From contig CAMLQY010000025.1 of NCBI GenBank assembly GCA_946482365.1, positions 1-26,614 on the forward strand: DNA of 26,614 bases, written 5' to 3'. Of the stretch, positions 11,752 through 18,612 are shown one piece after another. Both the position numbers and the translations under genes were made by a program. Within the stretch, counting starts at the first letter, position 1; every line of letters starts with the position of its first letter. This DNA is from an uncultured Actinomycetes bacterium. Its GTDB lineage: Bacteria > Actinomycetota > Thermoleophilia > Solirubrobacterales > 70-9. The notes beneath the pieces were generated by a model. The model had not been told where the DNA came from and made no database searches. It saw only the letters and a program-made list of their open reading frames with translations.

Positions 11752-13191
11752 ATGGACTCGCTGAAGGTATGGGCGCGCGGGCTCCCCAAGCGCCATGGGC
11801 GCACGACGCTGATCGTGCTCGTGGCGATCCTGGTGCTCGGCTTCGGCCTGCGCGCCTACCGTGTGGTGGAGCCGCTGCCGACGCCCGGCGACGACGCGCG
11901 TGCCTACTACGCGCTCTCCAAGGCCCTGTACGAGGAACAGAGCTTCGGGGGCCCGACGTTCGAGGACTCCAGCGACTGGTCCCCTGGGGCGCCTCTCTTG
12001 TATGCAGTCAGCTTCTATGCAACTGCCGGGGCGCGTGAAGGCACTGCTCGCATAGTCGAGCTCCTCCTCGGCCTAGGCGCAATCGTCATCGTCTACCTGC
12101 TCGGGCGACGGATCAACTGCCGGCCCGCCGGCCTGGTCGGCGCCTTCGGGGTCGCCGTCTACCCCCCCTTCATCCATTCCACGGGCGCGCTCTTCAGCGA
12201 GCCGCCGGCGATCTTCCTCTTGCCGGCGGCGGTACTGGCATTTCTCTGGGCTTCGGACCCGGCCCCGCTGGCCCGCGGGTCCTGTCGTGGGGGGAGGGGG
12301 GCACTGCGGGCGGGCCACGGTCCGTCCTCGACCCCCCTCCCCCCACGCCACCCGCGAGTGAGATGGCTGTTGCCCGGAGTCCTGTTCGGGTGCCTGGCCC
12401 TGGTGCGGCCGGAGTACCTGATCGTGGGCGTAGCTTTCGTTGCACTGACGCTGATCCAGATCGGGAGGGAACGCGGCTGGAAACCCGGGCTCGCCGGTGC
12501 TGCTCTCCTCGGAGCGGGGCTGCTGCTGCCGATCCTGCCCTGGGCCGTGCGTAACCAGGTCGTCCTCGACCGCACGGTGCCGATCTCGACCGGCGGGGGG
12601 AAGGCGCTGTACGTGGGGACGTTCCTGCCCGCCGACGGGGAATACCAGAGGGTGAAGGCGATCCTCGCCAAGCGCTACCTGGGCAAGGAGCTGGACCCGC
12701 ACTCCAAGGCTCTCGAGGACGTGAACCCGACGCCGCTCTTCGACCGGGTCGCCGAGCGCTATCCCGAGCTGCCGAGGGACGAGGCGCTGGGGAAGATCGG
12801 CAGGCAGAACCTCTCCCACTACCTAGGCGAGGACCCGGTCGGCTACGCCGCGATGACCGCGCGCAAGACCTGGCGGATGTGGAGCGCCGGCGTCGGCGAA
12901 GCGATGAGCAGCACCGCCGGGCGAGTGGCACAGGTGCTGATCGTCCTGCTTGGGCTCGCCGGGCTTGGCGCGCTCGCGGCGAGGCGGCGCTGGTGGGAGC
13001 TGGCGGCGATGGCGACCCCGATCGTCCTCGTCACCGCGGTCGGCGCCGCCTCGCTCGCCGCGCCGCGCCGCAACGAGGTGCTGATGACGCTGATCTTTCC
13101 GCTTGCGGGGGTCGCCCTCTCGCGGGCGAACGCGGCCCTATTGTCTAGCCGCAAATGGTCTTCCAAGCAGGCATCTTCCCCGCCGAGCTGA
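11752..13191 (+). CDS. GT39/ArnT-like membrane glycosyltransferase, paralogue 2, with in-frame hairpin-repeat insertion
   Basis: 479-aa tandem paralogue of the preceding gene with the same multi-helix plan: a first-loop acidic pair in PTPGDDARAYYALSKAL, WSPGAPLLYA, LLGRRINCRPAGLVG, a FSEPPAI motif, RPEYLIV, and the large soluble-looking segment PISTGGGKALYVGTFLPADGE. Residues 173-202 are encoded by repeat copy C, at the equivalent spot to paralogue 1 (directly before VRWLLPGVLFG), but with the element in the opposite direction and therefore a different peptide. The 3' end overlaps the next gene by 37 nt. Substrate unknown; the adjacent GT2 enzyme could supply a polyprenyl-phosphate-linked sugar, as in other GT-C systems. 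Confidence 0.85.
   Translation: MDSLKVWARGLPKRHGRTTLIVLVAILVLGFGLRAYRVVEPLPTPGDDARAYYALSKALYEEQSFGGPTFEDSSDWSPGAPLLYAVSFYATAGAREGTARIVELLLGLGAIVIVYLLGRRINCRPAGLVGAFGVAVYPPFIHSTGALFSEPPAIFLLPAAVLAFLWASDPAPLARGSCRGGRGALRAGHGPSSTPLPPRHPRVRWLLPGVLFGCLALVRPEYLIVGVAFVALTLIQIGRERGWKPGLAGAALLGAGLLLPILPWAVRNQVVLDRTVPISTGGGKALYVGTFLPADGEYQRVKAILAKRYLGKELDPHSKALEDVNPTPLFDRVAERYPELPRDEALGKIGRQNLSHYLGEDPVGYAAMTARKTWRMWSAGVGEAMSSTAGRVAQVLIVLLGLAGLGALAARRRWWELAAMATPIVLVTAVGAASLAAPRRNEVLMTLIFPLAGVALSRANAALLSSRKWSSKQASSPPS
12269..12358 (+). repeat. Hairpin repeat copy C, inside the second GT39 gene
   Basis: Same orientation as copy A. The inner arms CGTGGGGGGAGGGGGG and CCCCCCTCCCCCCACG are perfect complements, and the loop is identical to A and B. 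The right outer end is slightly eroded (CCCGCGAG instead of CCCGCGCGA). In frame it encodes LARGSCRGGR-GALRAGHGPS-STPLPPRHPR. Confidence 0.95.
13139..13144 (+). promoter_or_regulatory. Possible internal -10 element for the DUF2304-GT2 gene
   Basis: TATTGT lies 10 nt before ATG 13155, inside the 3' end of the second GT39 gene. The spacing is longer than at clear leaderless starts. Confidence 0.25.
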
Positions 13192-14222
13192 CCGCTCTTC
13201 GCAGCTTCGGCCTGATCGCCGCGGTCGCGCTCCTGGCCTACGCGGTCCTGCGCCGGCACTCGCTGCGAAACGTCGACGTGCTGATCCTGATCGCCGCGGG
13301 ACTCGGGCTGGCCCTCGTTTCGGGCACCGAAATCACCGACGCGCTGCTCTCCGCCTTCTCCTTCGAGAAGGGCAACGGCGGCCGCATCCTCGGCCTCGCC
13401 GTCTTCTCGATCTTCATCCTCTTCATGCTCGCCCTGCGGGCGCTCTCGCAGGGGGCGCGAAACGCGCGCCAGCTCTCCGCGGTCCTGGAGGGGCTCGCCT
13501 GGGAGGAGTTCCGCCAGGCGAGCCTGCCCGAGCGCTTCCGAGGCAAGGTCGCCGTCCTCGTCCCCGCCTACAACGAGGCGGAGAACATCGGCTACGTGCT
13601 CGACCTGATGCCGACGGAGGTCTGTGGCACGCCGATCGCCGTGCTCGTCGTCGACGACGGCTCCCGCGACGGCACCGCCGACGTCGCCGCCGAGCACGGC
13701 GCGGTCGTCGCCCGGCACGTGATCAACCGCGGCGGCGGCGCTGCCCTGCGCACCGGCTACCGCCTGATGGTCGAATCGGGCGCCGAGGTCGTCGTCACGC
13801 TCGACGCCGACGGGCAGCACCTGCCCTCCGAGATGGAGCGCCTGGTCAAGCCGATCCTCGACGGAGAGGTCGACGTCGCCCACGGCTCTCGCGTGCTCGG
13901 GCACGCAGACCGCAACCACCTGTCCCGCGAGCTCGGCATCGTCTTCTTCAACCGGCTCGTCTCCCTCATCACCCGCACCAGGGTGAGCGACTGCTCCAAC
14001 GGCTACCGCGCCGTGCGAACCACCGTCCTGCCCCAGCTCGTGCTGAGGCAGGAGCAGTTTCACACCTCCGAGTTCATGATCGAGGCGATCAAGCGCGGGA
14101 TCCCGGCCCGGGAGGTCCCGATCACGGTCGAGCGCCGCCTCCACGGCCACTCGAAGAAGCCAGCCGTCGTCCGCTACGGCCTCGGCTTCGCCAACGCGAT
14201 CGTGCGAACGTGGCTGCGGTAG
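13155..14222 (+). CDS. DUF2304-GT2 fusion: dolichyl/polyprenyl-phosphate sugar transferase
   Basis: 355 aa in two parts. Residues 1-128 contain three hydrophobic helices (about 15-33, 40-58, 78-98) followed by a charged helix, the layout of DUF2304, a small membrane protein often encoded beside GT2 genes in actinobacteria. Residues 130-355 are a GT2 domain: VAVLVPAYNEAENI (132-145), VVDDGSRDGT (165-174) and DADGQH (217-222) for nucleotide-sugar and metal binding, then SDCSNGYRA and a C-terminal basic segment. This resembles polyprenyl-phosphate mannosyl/glucosyl transferases (DPM1-like). It probably charges a lipid carrier that the upstream GT39 enzymes use. ATG 13155 overlaps the preceding gene by 37 nt; the next gene starts 13 nt before its stop. 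Confidence 0.88.
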   Translation: MVFQAGIFPAELTALRSFGLIAAVALLAYAVLRRHSLRNVDVLILIAAGLGLALVSGTEITDALLSAFSFEKGNGGRILGLAVFSIFILFMLALRALSQGARNARQLSAVLEGLAWEEFRQASLPERFRGKVAVLVPAYNEAENIGYVLDLMPTEVCGTPIAVLVVDDGSRDGTADVAAEHGAVVARHVINRGGGAALRTGYRLMVESGAEVVVTLDADGQHLPSEMERLVKPILDGEVDVAHGSRVLGHADRNHLSRELGIVFFNRLVSLITRTRVSDCSNGYRAVRTTVLPQLVLRQEQFHTSEFMIEAIKRGIPAREVPITVERRLHGHSKKPAVVRYGLGFANAIVRTWLR

Positions 14223-15301
14223 GGACGAGAGCCGGGCGCGGGTCGCTGGCGGCGCTGGCGGCACTCCTCGCGTTCGCCCTGCTCGCGACGAGCGCAGGGA
14301 AGGCGTCCTTCCGTCATGGCGTGGTCGGCGTCAGGCTCCCGGAAGGAGTCGGCGAATACGCGGCGTGGTCGCCGGACGGCACGTGGATCGCGGAACCGGC
14401 ACGCGTCGGGCTCAGGCTCCGCAACGTCACGAGCGGCGAAATTCGCCGGGTTCGCGCACCCGCCTTCCAGGGCCATGGCTTCACGGTTCCCCCGGGCCCC
14501 CTTGCCTGGTCCCCGGACGGGAAGACGATCAAATACGCAACCTCGCCTCCATTCCCCAACTCGAGCCACAGCTACGCCTCCCGGCTGATCGAGGTGCAGG
14601 TGGACGGCTCCGGTGTTCGCCAGAAGACGCTAGGGGTCCGAGCCCTCTCAACCGACTGGGCGCCGCAGGGCTGGCCGCTCGTTTTCGCTACCGGCCCCTA
14701 CGCCCTGGACTTCGATAGGGGCCCGATCGGGCCGAAGCCCTCGCTCTTCGTCGTCGACGATTTCGGCGCGGCACTCCGGAGGATCGCTCAGATCCCGCAC
14801 CCGGTGGGCGAAGAGGAGCTCACCGAACCCCTGATTTCCCCAGACGGCAAGCGAATCGCCTTCCAGCGCTCGGGGCGCAGTAACTTTCGCCCCGGCAACC
14901 TGACCATTTGGACGGTGGGAACGGACGGCTCCGAGCCTAAGCCGCTGGTGCAGGGGCTGATTGCCGCCTTTGGCGTCGAGTGGTCCCCTGACGGCGGCAC
15001 GATCGCGCTCGGCGCACACACCTCCGTCAGAGGAGGTCAGCGTGTCTACACTGTCCCGGCCGACGGCGGCAGGCTGCGCCGGATCGTCGACGAGGAGGTT
15101 TTCGAGGGGCCGGTTTGGTCGCCGGACGGCCGCTGGCTCGCCTACTCGACCTACGACGGAAAGATCTGGCGCGTCCACCCCGACGGTTCGGGCAAGCAGA
15201 TGATCGGCAAGATTCCCGGCGAACAGGCCAGGAACCTTCTTTGGGCGCCCGACAGCCGCCACCTGGCCTACACTGCCGCGCCCCCTCCGCACAGCAACTG
15301 A
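14210..15301 (+). CDS. Exported PD40/TolB-like beta-propeller protein
   Basis: From GTG 14210 the product is 363 aa, with a signal peptide (RAGRGSLAALAALLAFALL, then TSAGKA) and six PD40-like blades: WSPDGTWIAE, WSPDGKTIKY, SPDGKRIAFQ, WSPDGGTIAL, WSPDGRWLAY and WAPDSRHLAY. The propeller fills the rest of the protein and no other domain is seen. The start overlaps the GT2 stop by 13 nt; no later start keeps the signal peptide, and no good ribosome site is visible, so translation is probably coupled. Such propellers bind proteins or glycans; the position at the end of a glycosyltransferase run hints at an envelope role, but no specific function can be given. The stop is 5 nt from the convergent gene. 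Confidence 0.8.
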   Translation: MAAVGTRAGRGSLAALAALLAFALLATSAGKASFRHGVVGVRLPEGVGEYAAWSPDGTWIAEPARVGLRLRNVTSGEIRRVRAPAFQGHGFTVPPGPLAWSPDGKTIKYATSPPFPNSSHSYASRLIEVQVDGSGVRQKTLGVRALSTDWAPQGWPLVFATGPYALDFDRGPIGPKPSLFVVDDFGAALRRIAQIPHPVGEEELTEPLISPDGKRIAFQRSGRSNFRPGNLTIWTVGTDGSEPKPLVQGLIAAFGVEWSPDGGTIALGAHTSVRGGQRVYTVPADGGRLRRIVDEEVFEGPVWSPDGRWLAYSTYDGKIWRVHPDGSGKQMIGKIPGEQARNLLWAPDSRHLAYTAAPPPHSN

Positions 15302-15306
15302 GAGCG

Positions 15307-15591
15307 CTAGCGCACACCCGGGTGGCGAACCTCGGCCGGGTCGGGCAGGTAGAGGTCGGTGCCGCAGCGGGGACAGACCTGGACGTAGAGCTTGACCGCC
15401 TTGTGGCAGCTGGGGCACTGGCGTTCGGGTTCGTCCTTCTCGGAGCGGTAGAGGATCACCGCGATCAGGCCCAGCGGGGGCAGCATCGTGCCGATCAGCA
15501 GCCAGAGCCAGAACGAGCTGCCCTTGCCCCTGCCGATGATCCCGGTGGCTAGGCCGAAGAAGAAGGCGATGACGAGGTACTCGAATCCCAC
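15307..15591 (-). CDS. Small membrane protein with C-terminal zinc ribbon
   Basis: 94 aa from GTG 15591; no in-frame ATG start is available. Two hydrophobic helices (about 3-18 and 26-47) are followed by a zinc ribbon, CPSC then CPRC with twelve residues between, and a short tail. The zinc ribbon would face the cytoplasm if the N-terminus does. It overlaps the 3' end of ndh by 43 nt on the same strand, with GGAGG about 13 nt upstream, so it is probably translated from the ndh message. Function unknown; a similar helix-plus-ribbon layout occurs in small uncharacterised bacterial proteins. Confidence 0.75.
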   Translation of the reverse strand: MGFEYLVIAFFFGLATGIIGRGKGSSFWLWLLIGTMLPPLGLIAVILYRSEKDEPERQCPSCHKAVKLYVQVCPRCGTDLYLPDPAEVRHPGVR

Positions 15592-16874
15592 AGGTCTATT
15601 GTCGCCTCCAGGGGCTTAGGATGCCCGATCGAGCCGACCTCGGAGATGTCGCGGCGGAAGGGCAGGCTGGCGGTCCAGTCGATCACGGCACGGGCCTTGC
15701 GGGCGAGGCCCGGGATCTGGCTCATGTGGTAGGTCCGGGCCATCCACCAGGCGGGGAAGCCGCGGAAGGTGCGGCTGCCGACCTTGCCCACGGCCTTGTA
15801 GCGGCCGAGGTTGACGAAGGCGGCGCTGCCGCGGTAATCGAAAGAGCGGGCGCTGCCGACGCCGAGCTCAGCGGCGATGTTGCGGGCGGCCACGGGGCCC
15901 TGGCGCACGGCGTGCTGCGCGGTCGGCGGGCAGAGCCCGCCGCGCGGGTCGGGTGCGGCGGCGCAGTCCCCGATCGCCCAGACCGCGTCCATCCCTCGAA
16001 CGCGCAGATGGTCGTCGACCGGCACCCGGCCGCGCTCGTCGAGCGGCACCGAGAGCCGGCGCAGGCTCGGGTGTGGCGCGACGCCCGCGGTCCAGACGAC
16101 GGTCCGGGTGGGCAGGGTCTCGCCGGTGGCGATGCGGGCGCTGTCGGCTCGCACCTCCTCCAGGGTCGTGCCGAGGCGGATGTCGATACCGCGGCCGCGC
16201 AGCTCGCGCACCGCGTACTCGGCCAGCTCGGCGTCGATCTCGGGCAAGACCCGGCCGGCGGCCTCGACCAGGACCCAGCGCATGCCGTGCAGGCGGGCCC
16301 GCGGGTAGCTCTCGATCGCGTCGGTGGCGAAGTCCTGGAGCTCGGCGAGCGCCTCGAGGCCGGCGTAGCCGCCGCCGACGAAGACGTAGGTGAGCAGCTC
16401 CTCGCGCCGGGCCGCGTCCTCGGTCGCGTTGGCCGCCTCCAGCGTCTCGATCACGTGGTTGCGCAGCCAGATCGCGTCGGCCAGGCTCTTGAACCCGATC
16501 GCGTGCTCGGAGAGGCCCGGCACCGGCAGCACCCGCGAGACCGAGCCGAGCGCGAGCAGCAGCTGGTCGTAGGGAAGCTGCTCGGCCTCGCCCTCCCGGG
16601 TGCGCAGCTCGACCGTCTTCGCCACCGGGTCGTGGCCCGCGATCGACCCCAGCCGCAGGTACGTCCGGTCGAGGATCTCGCGCAGCGGCGTGACCACGTG
16701 CCGCGGCTCCAGCGTCCCCGCCGCGGCCTCCGGCAGGAACGGCGTGTAGAGGAGGAAGTTGACGTCGTTGACGAGGACCAGCCGGGTCGACTGCCGCGGC
16801 AGGACCCGCTCCAACTCCCGCGCCGCCATCGCGCCCCCGAACCCACCACCGGCGATGACGACGTTCCAGGCCAT
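15549..16874 (-). CDS. ndh: Type II NADH dehydrogenase (NDH-2), FAD-dependent
   Basis: 441-aa two-dinucleotide-fold flavoprotein that passes electrons from NADH to quinone without pumping protons. The FAD site is VVIAGGGFGGAMAARELE (GGGFGG 9-14), the NADH site VFVGGGYAGLEALAEL (GGGYAG 167-172), and the second FAD segment MDAVWAIGDCAA. TAQHAVRQGPVAARNI, typical of NDH-2, and a C-terminal region with RTYHMSQIPG follow; the amphipathic end probably sits on the membrane. In this menaquinone-producing cell the acceptor would be menaquinone. TAAGTT ends 6 nt before ATG 16874, and a perfect 19-bp palindrome sits just upstream of that box, in the spacer/-35 zone, a placement expected for a repressor site. 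Confidence 0.92.
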   Translation of the reverse strand: MAWNVVIAGGGFGGAMAARELERVLPRQSTRLVLVNDVNFLLYTPFLPEAAAGTLEPRHVVTPLREILDRTYLRLGSIAGHDPVAKTVELRTREGEAEQLPYDQLLLALGSVSRVLPVPGLSEHAIGFKSLADAIWLRNHVIETLEAANATEDAARREELLTYVFVGGGYAGLEALAELQDFATDAIESYPRARLHGMRWVLVEAAGRVLPEIDAELAEYAVRELRGRGIDIRLGTTLEEVRADSARIATGETLPTRTVVWTAGVAPHPSLRRLSVPLDERGRVPVDDHLRVRGMDAVWAIGDCAAAPDPRGGLCPPTAQHAVRQGPVAARNIAAELGVGSARSFDYRGSAAFVNLGRYKAVGKVGSRTFRGFPAWWMARTYHMSQIPGLARKARAVIDWTASLPFRRDISEVGSIGHPKPLEATIDLWDSSTSSSPSSSA

Positions 16875-16880
16875 ACGCTC

Positions 16881-16886
16881 AACTTA
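16881..16886 (-). promoter_or_regulatory. Putative -10 element for leaderless ndh
   Basis: TAAGTT on the minus strand ends 6 nt before ATG 16874, preceded by TGC (an extended -10-like context). A TTGTAA hexamer 19 nt further upstream could act as a -35, and it is part of the palindrome. Confidence 0.45.
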
Positions 16887-16892
16887 GCACGC

Positions 16893-16911
16893 TTGTAACA
16901 AGTTGTTACAA
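16893..16911. promoter_or_regulatory. Perfect palindromic operator candidate upstream of ndh
   Basis: TTGTAACAAGTTGTTACAA: two perfect 9-bp half-sites around one central base, in an otherwise GC-rich context. It lies 6 nt upstream of the ndh -10 candidate. The TTGT...ACAA ends resemble Rex redox-sensor sites (TTGTGA-N6-TCACAA), and Rex controls ndh in some Gram-positive bacteria. The inner TAACA differs from that consensus, so a TetR- or other dimeric repressor site is equally possible. Confidence 0.6.
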
Positions 16912-16991
16912 AGTATCGGAACGCACTTTCGCGGCTGCACCCACGCTCGCCAATGCAGCGCTAACATTTCGGCCCTGGTGTGTTCACATTG

Positions 16992-17027
16992 AACGGCCCC
17001 GGGCGTTACCCCGGGGCCGTTTCTTTT
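16992..17027 (+). terminator. Rho-independent terminator on the plus strand (orphan)
   Basis: Arms AACGGCCCCGGG and CCCGGGGCCGTT form a 12-bp stem with a 6-nt loop (CGTTAC), followed by TTCTTTT. The T-run is only on the plus strand, yet both flanking genes (ndh, gatB) are on the minus strand, so it would end an unannotated plus-strand RNA. TAACAT at 16962-16967 is a possible -10 for such a short transcript. Apart from this, the ndh palindrome and the small ORF at 17041, I see nothing in the spacer 16875-17172. Confidence 0.65.
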
Positions 17028-17040
17028 GCGGCGCGTCCTC

Positions 17041-17130
17041 CTAACGATCGGCGAGCTTCGCTGCGAGCGCTATCAGCGCCCGCAGCACGCCCGCGTAGGC
17101 CAAGAGGACCGCCGCGCTGGTTGTATTCAC
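17041..17130 (-). CDS. Possible 29-aa hydrophobic small protein downstream of gatB
   Basis: GTG 17130 to TAG 17041 encodes a 29-residue peptide that begins MNTTSAAVLLAYAGVLRA and continues as an Ala/Leu-rich helix ending KLADR. AAGG lies a few nt before the GTG. Most codons end in G or C, as in neighbouring genes, and the peptide could be a single membrane-associated helix. It starts 42 nt after the gatB stop on the same strand. No family is recognised, and so short an ORF can occur by chance. Confidence 0.3.
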   Translation of the reverse strand: MNTTSAAVLLAYAGVLRALIALAAKLADR

Positions 17131-17172
17131 GCCACCTTAAGCCTCGGGCGCCGGAGATTGGGCCCCTTGGAC

Positions 17173-18612
17173 CTACAGCCCGAGCTTCTCGCGAATCAAG
17201 CGGTTGACCTCGCCGCCGTCGGCGCGGCCCTTGGTCTCCTTCATCACGGCACCGACGATGGCGCCGATCGCCTTTTGGTTGCCGGAGCGGATTTGCTCTG
17301 CGGCCTCGGGGTTGGCCTCGACCGCAGCGGCGACGATCGCCTCCAGCTCGCCGCTGTCGGAGATCTGGGCGAGGCCCTCGCGCTCGACTATCGCCTCCGG
17401 GTCGCCGCCTTCGGCGACGAGGGCCGCGAGCACGGTCTTGCCGCTGCCGTGGGAGATCTTCTTCTCCTGGACCATGGCGACGAGGGCCGCGAGGGAGCCC
17501 GGCTCCACCTTCGAGACTGCCGCGCCCCCCTCCCCCCCGTCCTGGCGCAGCGCCGCGGCCAGCTCGCCGGTCACCCAGTTGGCGATCACGCGCGGCTCGA
17601 CCCCGCCTGCCGCCCCGGCCACCTGCTCGAAGTACCCGGCGGTCTCGGGGTCGGCCGCGAGCAGGGCGGCGACGTCCTCGGCCAGGCCCAGCTCCCCCTC
17701 GTAGCGAGCGGCTCGCGCCGCCGGCAGCTCCGGCAGCGACTCGCGCGCCTCGCGGACCATCTCCTCGGTGGGGGCGATAGGCACCAAGTCGGGCTCGGGG
17801 AAGTAGCGGTAGTCGTGCGCCTCCTCCTTGGAGCGCAGCGGGTGCAGGGTGCCGTCCTCGGGGTGGAAGTGGAGGGTCTCCTGGACGACGGTCCCCCCCG
17901 CCTCGATCAGCTCGCGCTGGCGCGCCAGCTCGGCTTCCATCCCCCGCTCGAGGAAGCGGAAGCTGTTCATGTTCTTCAGCTCGGTCTTCGTCCCGAGCTC
18001 GTCGCTGCCCGCGGGCCGCACCGAGACGTTGGCGTCGACCCGCAGGCTGCCCTCCTCCATGTTGACGTCGGAGACGCCGAGCTGGCGAACGGTCTCGCGC
18101 AACAGGCGGGCCCAGGCCGCCGCCTCGGCGGCGCCGCGCAGGTCCGGTTCGGTGACGATCTCGACCAGGGGCGTGCCGCCACGGTTGAAGTCGACGAGGG
18201 AGGCGCCGGAGCCGTGGATGCGGCCCGAGTCGCCGACGTGGATCATCTTCGCCGCGTCCTCCTCGAGGTGGGCCCGGTTGATGCGAACCTCGCCGAGCCG
18301 GCCGTTGCTGGCGATCGGGATGTCGTACTGGCTGATCTGGTACGCCTTGGGGCTGTCGGGATAGAAGTAGTTCTTGCGGTGGAAGATCGAGCGCGGGGCG
18401 ACTTCGCACTCCAGCGCCGCGGCGATCTTCAGCGCGTAGCGGATCGCCTGCTCGTTGGTCACCGGCAGCACGCCCGGATGGGCGAGGCAGACGGGGCAGG
18501 TGTGGACGTTGGGCTCGTCGCCGAAGGAGAGCTCGCAGCCGCAGAACATCTTCGTCTTGGTGGCGAGCTGGACGTGGATCTCCAGCCCGATTACGGCCTC
18601 GAGCTCAGCCAC
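17173..18612 (-). CDS. gatB: Asp-tRNA(Asn)/Glu-tRNA(Gln) amidotransferase subunit GatB
   Basis: 479-aa kinase/tRNA-binding subunit that phosphorylates the glutamyl or aspartyl group on mischarged tRNA before amidation. It opens MAELEAVIGLEIHVQLATKT, followed by zinc ligands C24, C26, C39 and C42 (MFCGC...TCPVC). FHRKNYFYPDSPKAYQISQY and VDFNRGGTPLVEIVTEPD are GatB signatures. The C-terminal helical and YqeY-like tail ends with GAIVGAVMKETKGRADGG. The frame is open further upstream; GTG 18612 is chosen because GGAGG lies 8 nt before it and the family starts there. It overlaps the gatA stop by 8 nt. Confidence 0.95.
   Translation of the reverse strand: MAELEAVIGLEIHVQLATKTKMFCGCELSFGDEPNVHTCPVCLAHPGVLPVTNEQAIRYALKIAAALECEVAPRSIFHRKNYFYPDSPKAYQISQYDIPIASNGRLGEVRINRAHLEEDAAKMIHVGDSGRIHGSGASLVDFNRGGTPLVEIVTEPDLRGAAEAAAWARLLRETVRQLGVSDVNMEEGSLRVDANVSVRPAGSDELGTKTELKNMNSFRFLERGMEAELARQRELIEAGGTVVQETLHFHPEDGTLHPLRSKEEAHDYRYFPEPDLVPIAPTEEMVREARESLPELPAARAARYEGELGLAEDVAALLAADPETAGYFEQVAGAAGGVEPRVIANWVTGELAAALRQDGGEGGAAVSKVEPGSLAALVAMVQEKKISHGSGKTVLAALVAEGGDPEAIVEREGLAQISDSGELEAIVAAAVEANPEAAEQIRSGNQKAIGAIVGAVMKETKGRADGGEVNRLIREKLGL

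Noticed and set aside
16980..17207. 75-codon plus-strand ORF running through the terminator and into gatB antisense
   Set aside because: It crosses a strong terminator, is Arg/Pro-rich and has no ribosome site; treated as a shadow.
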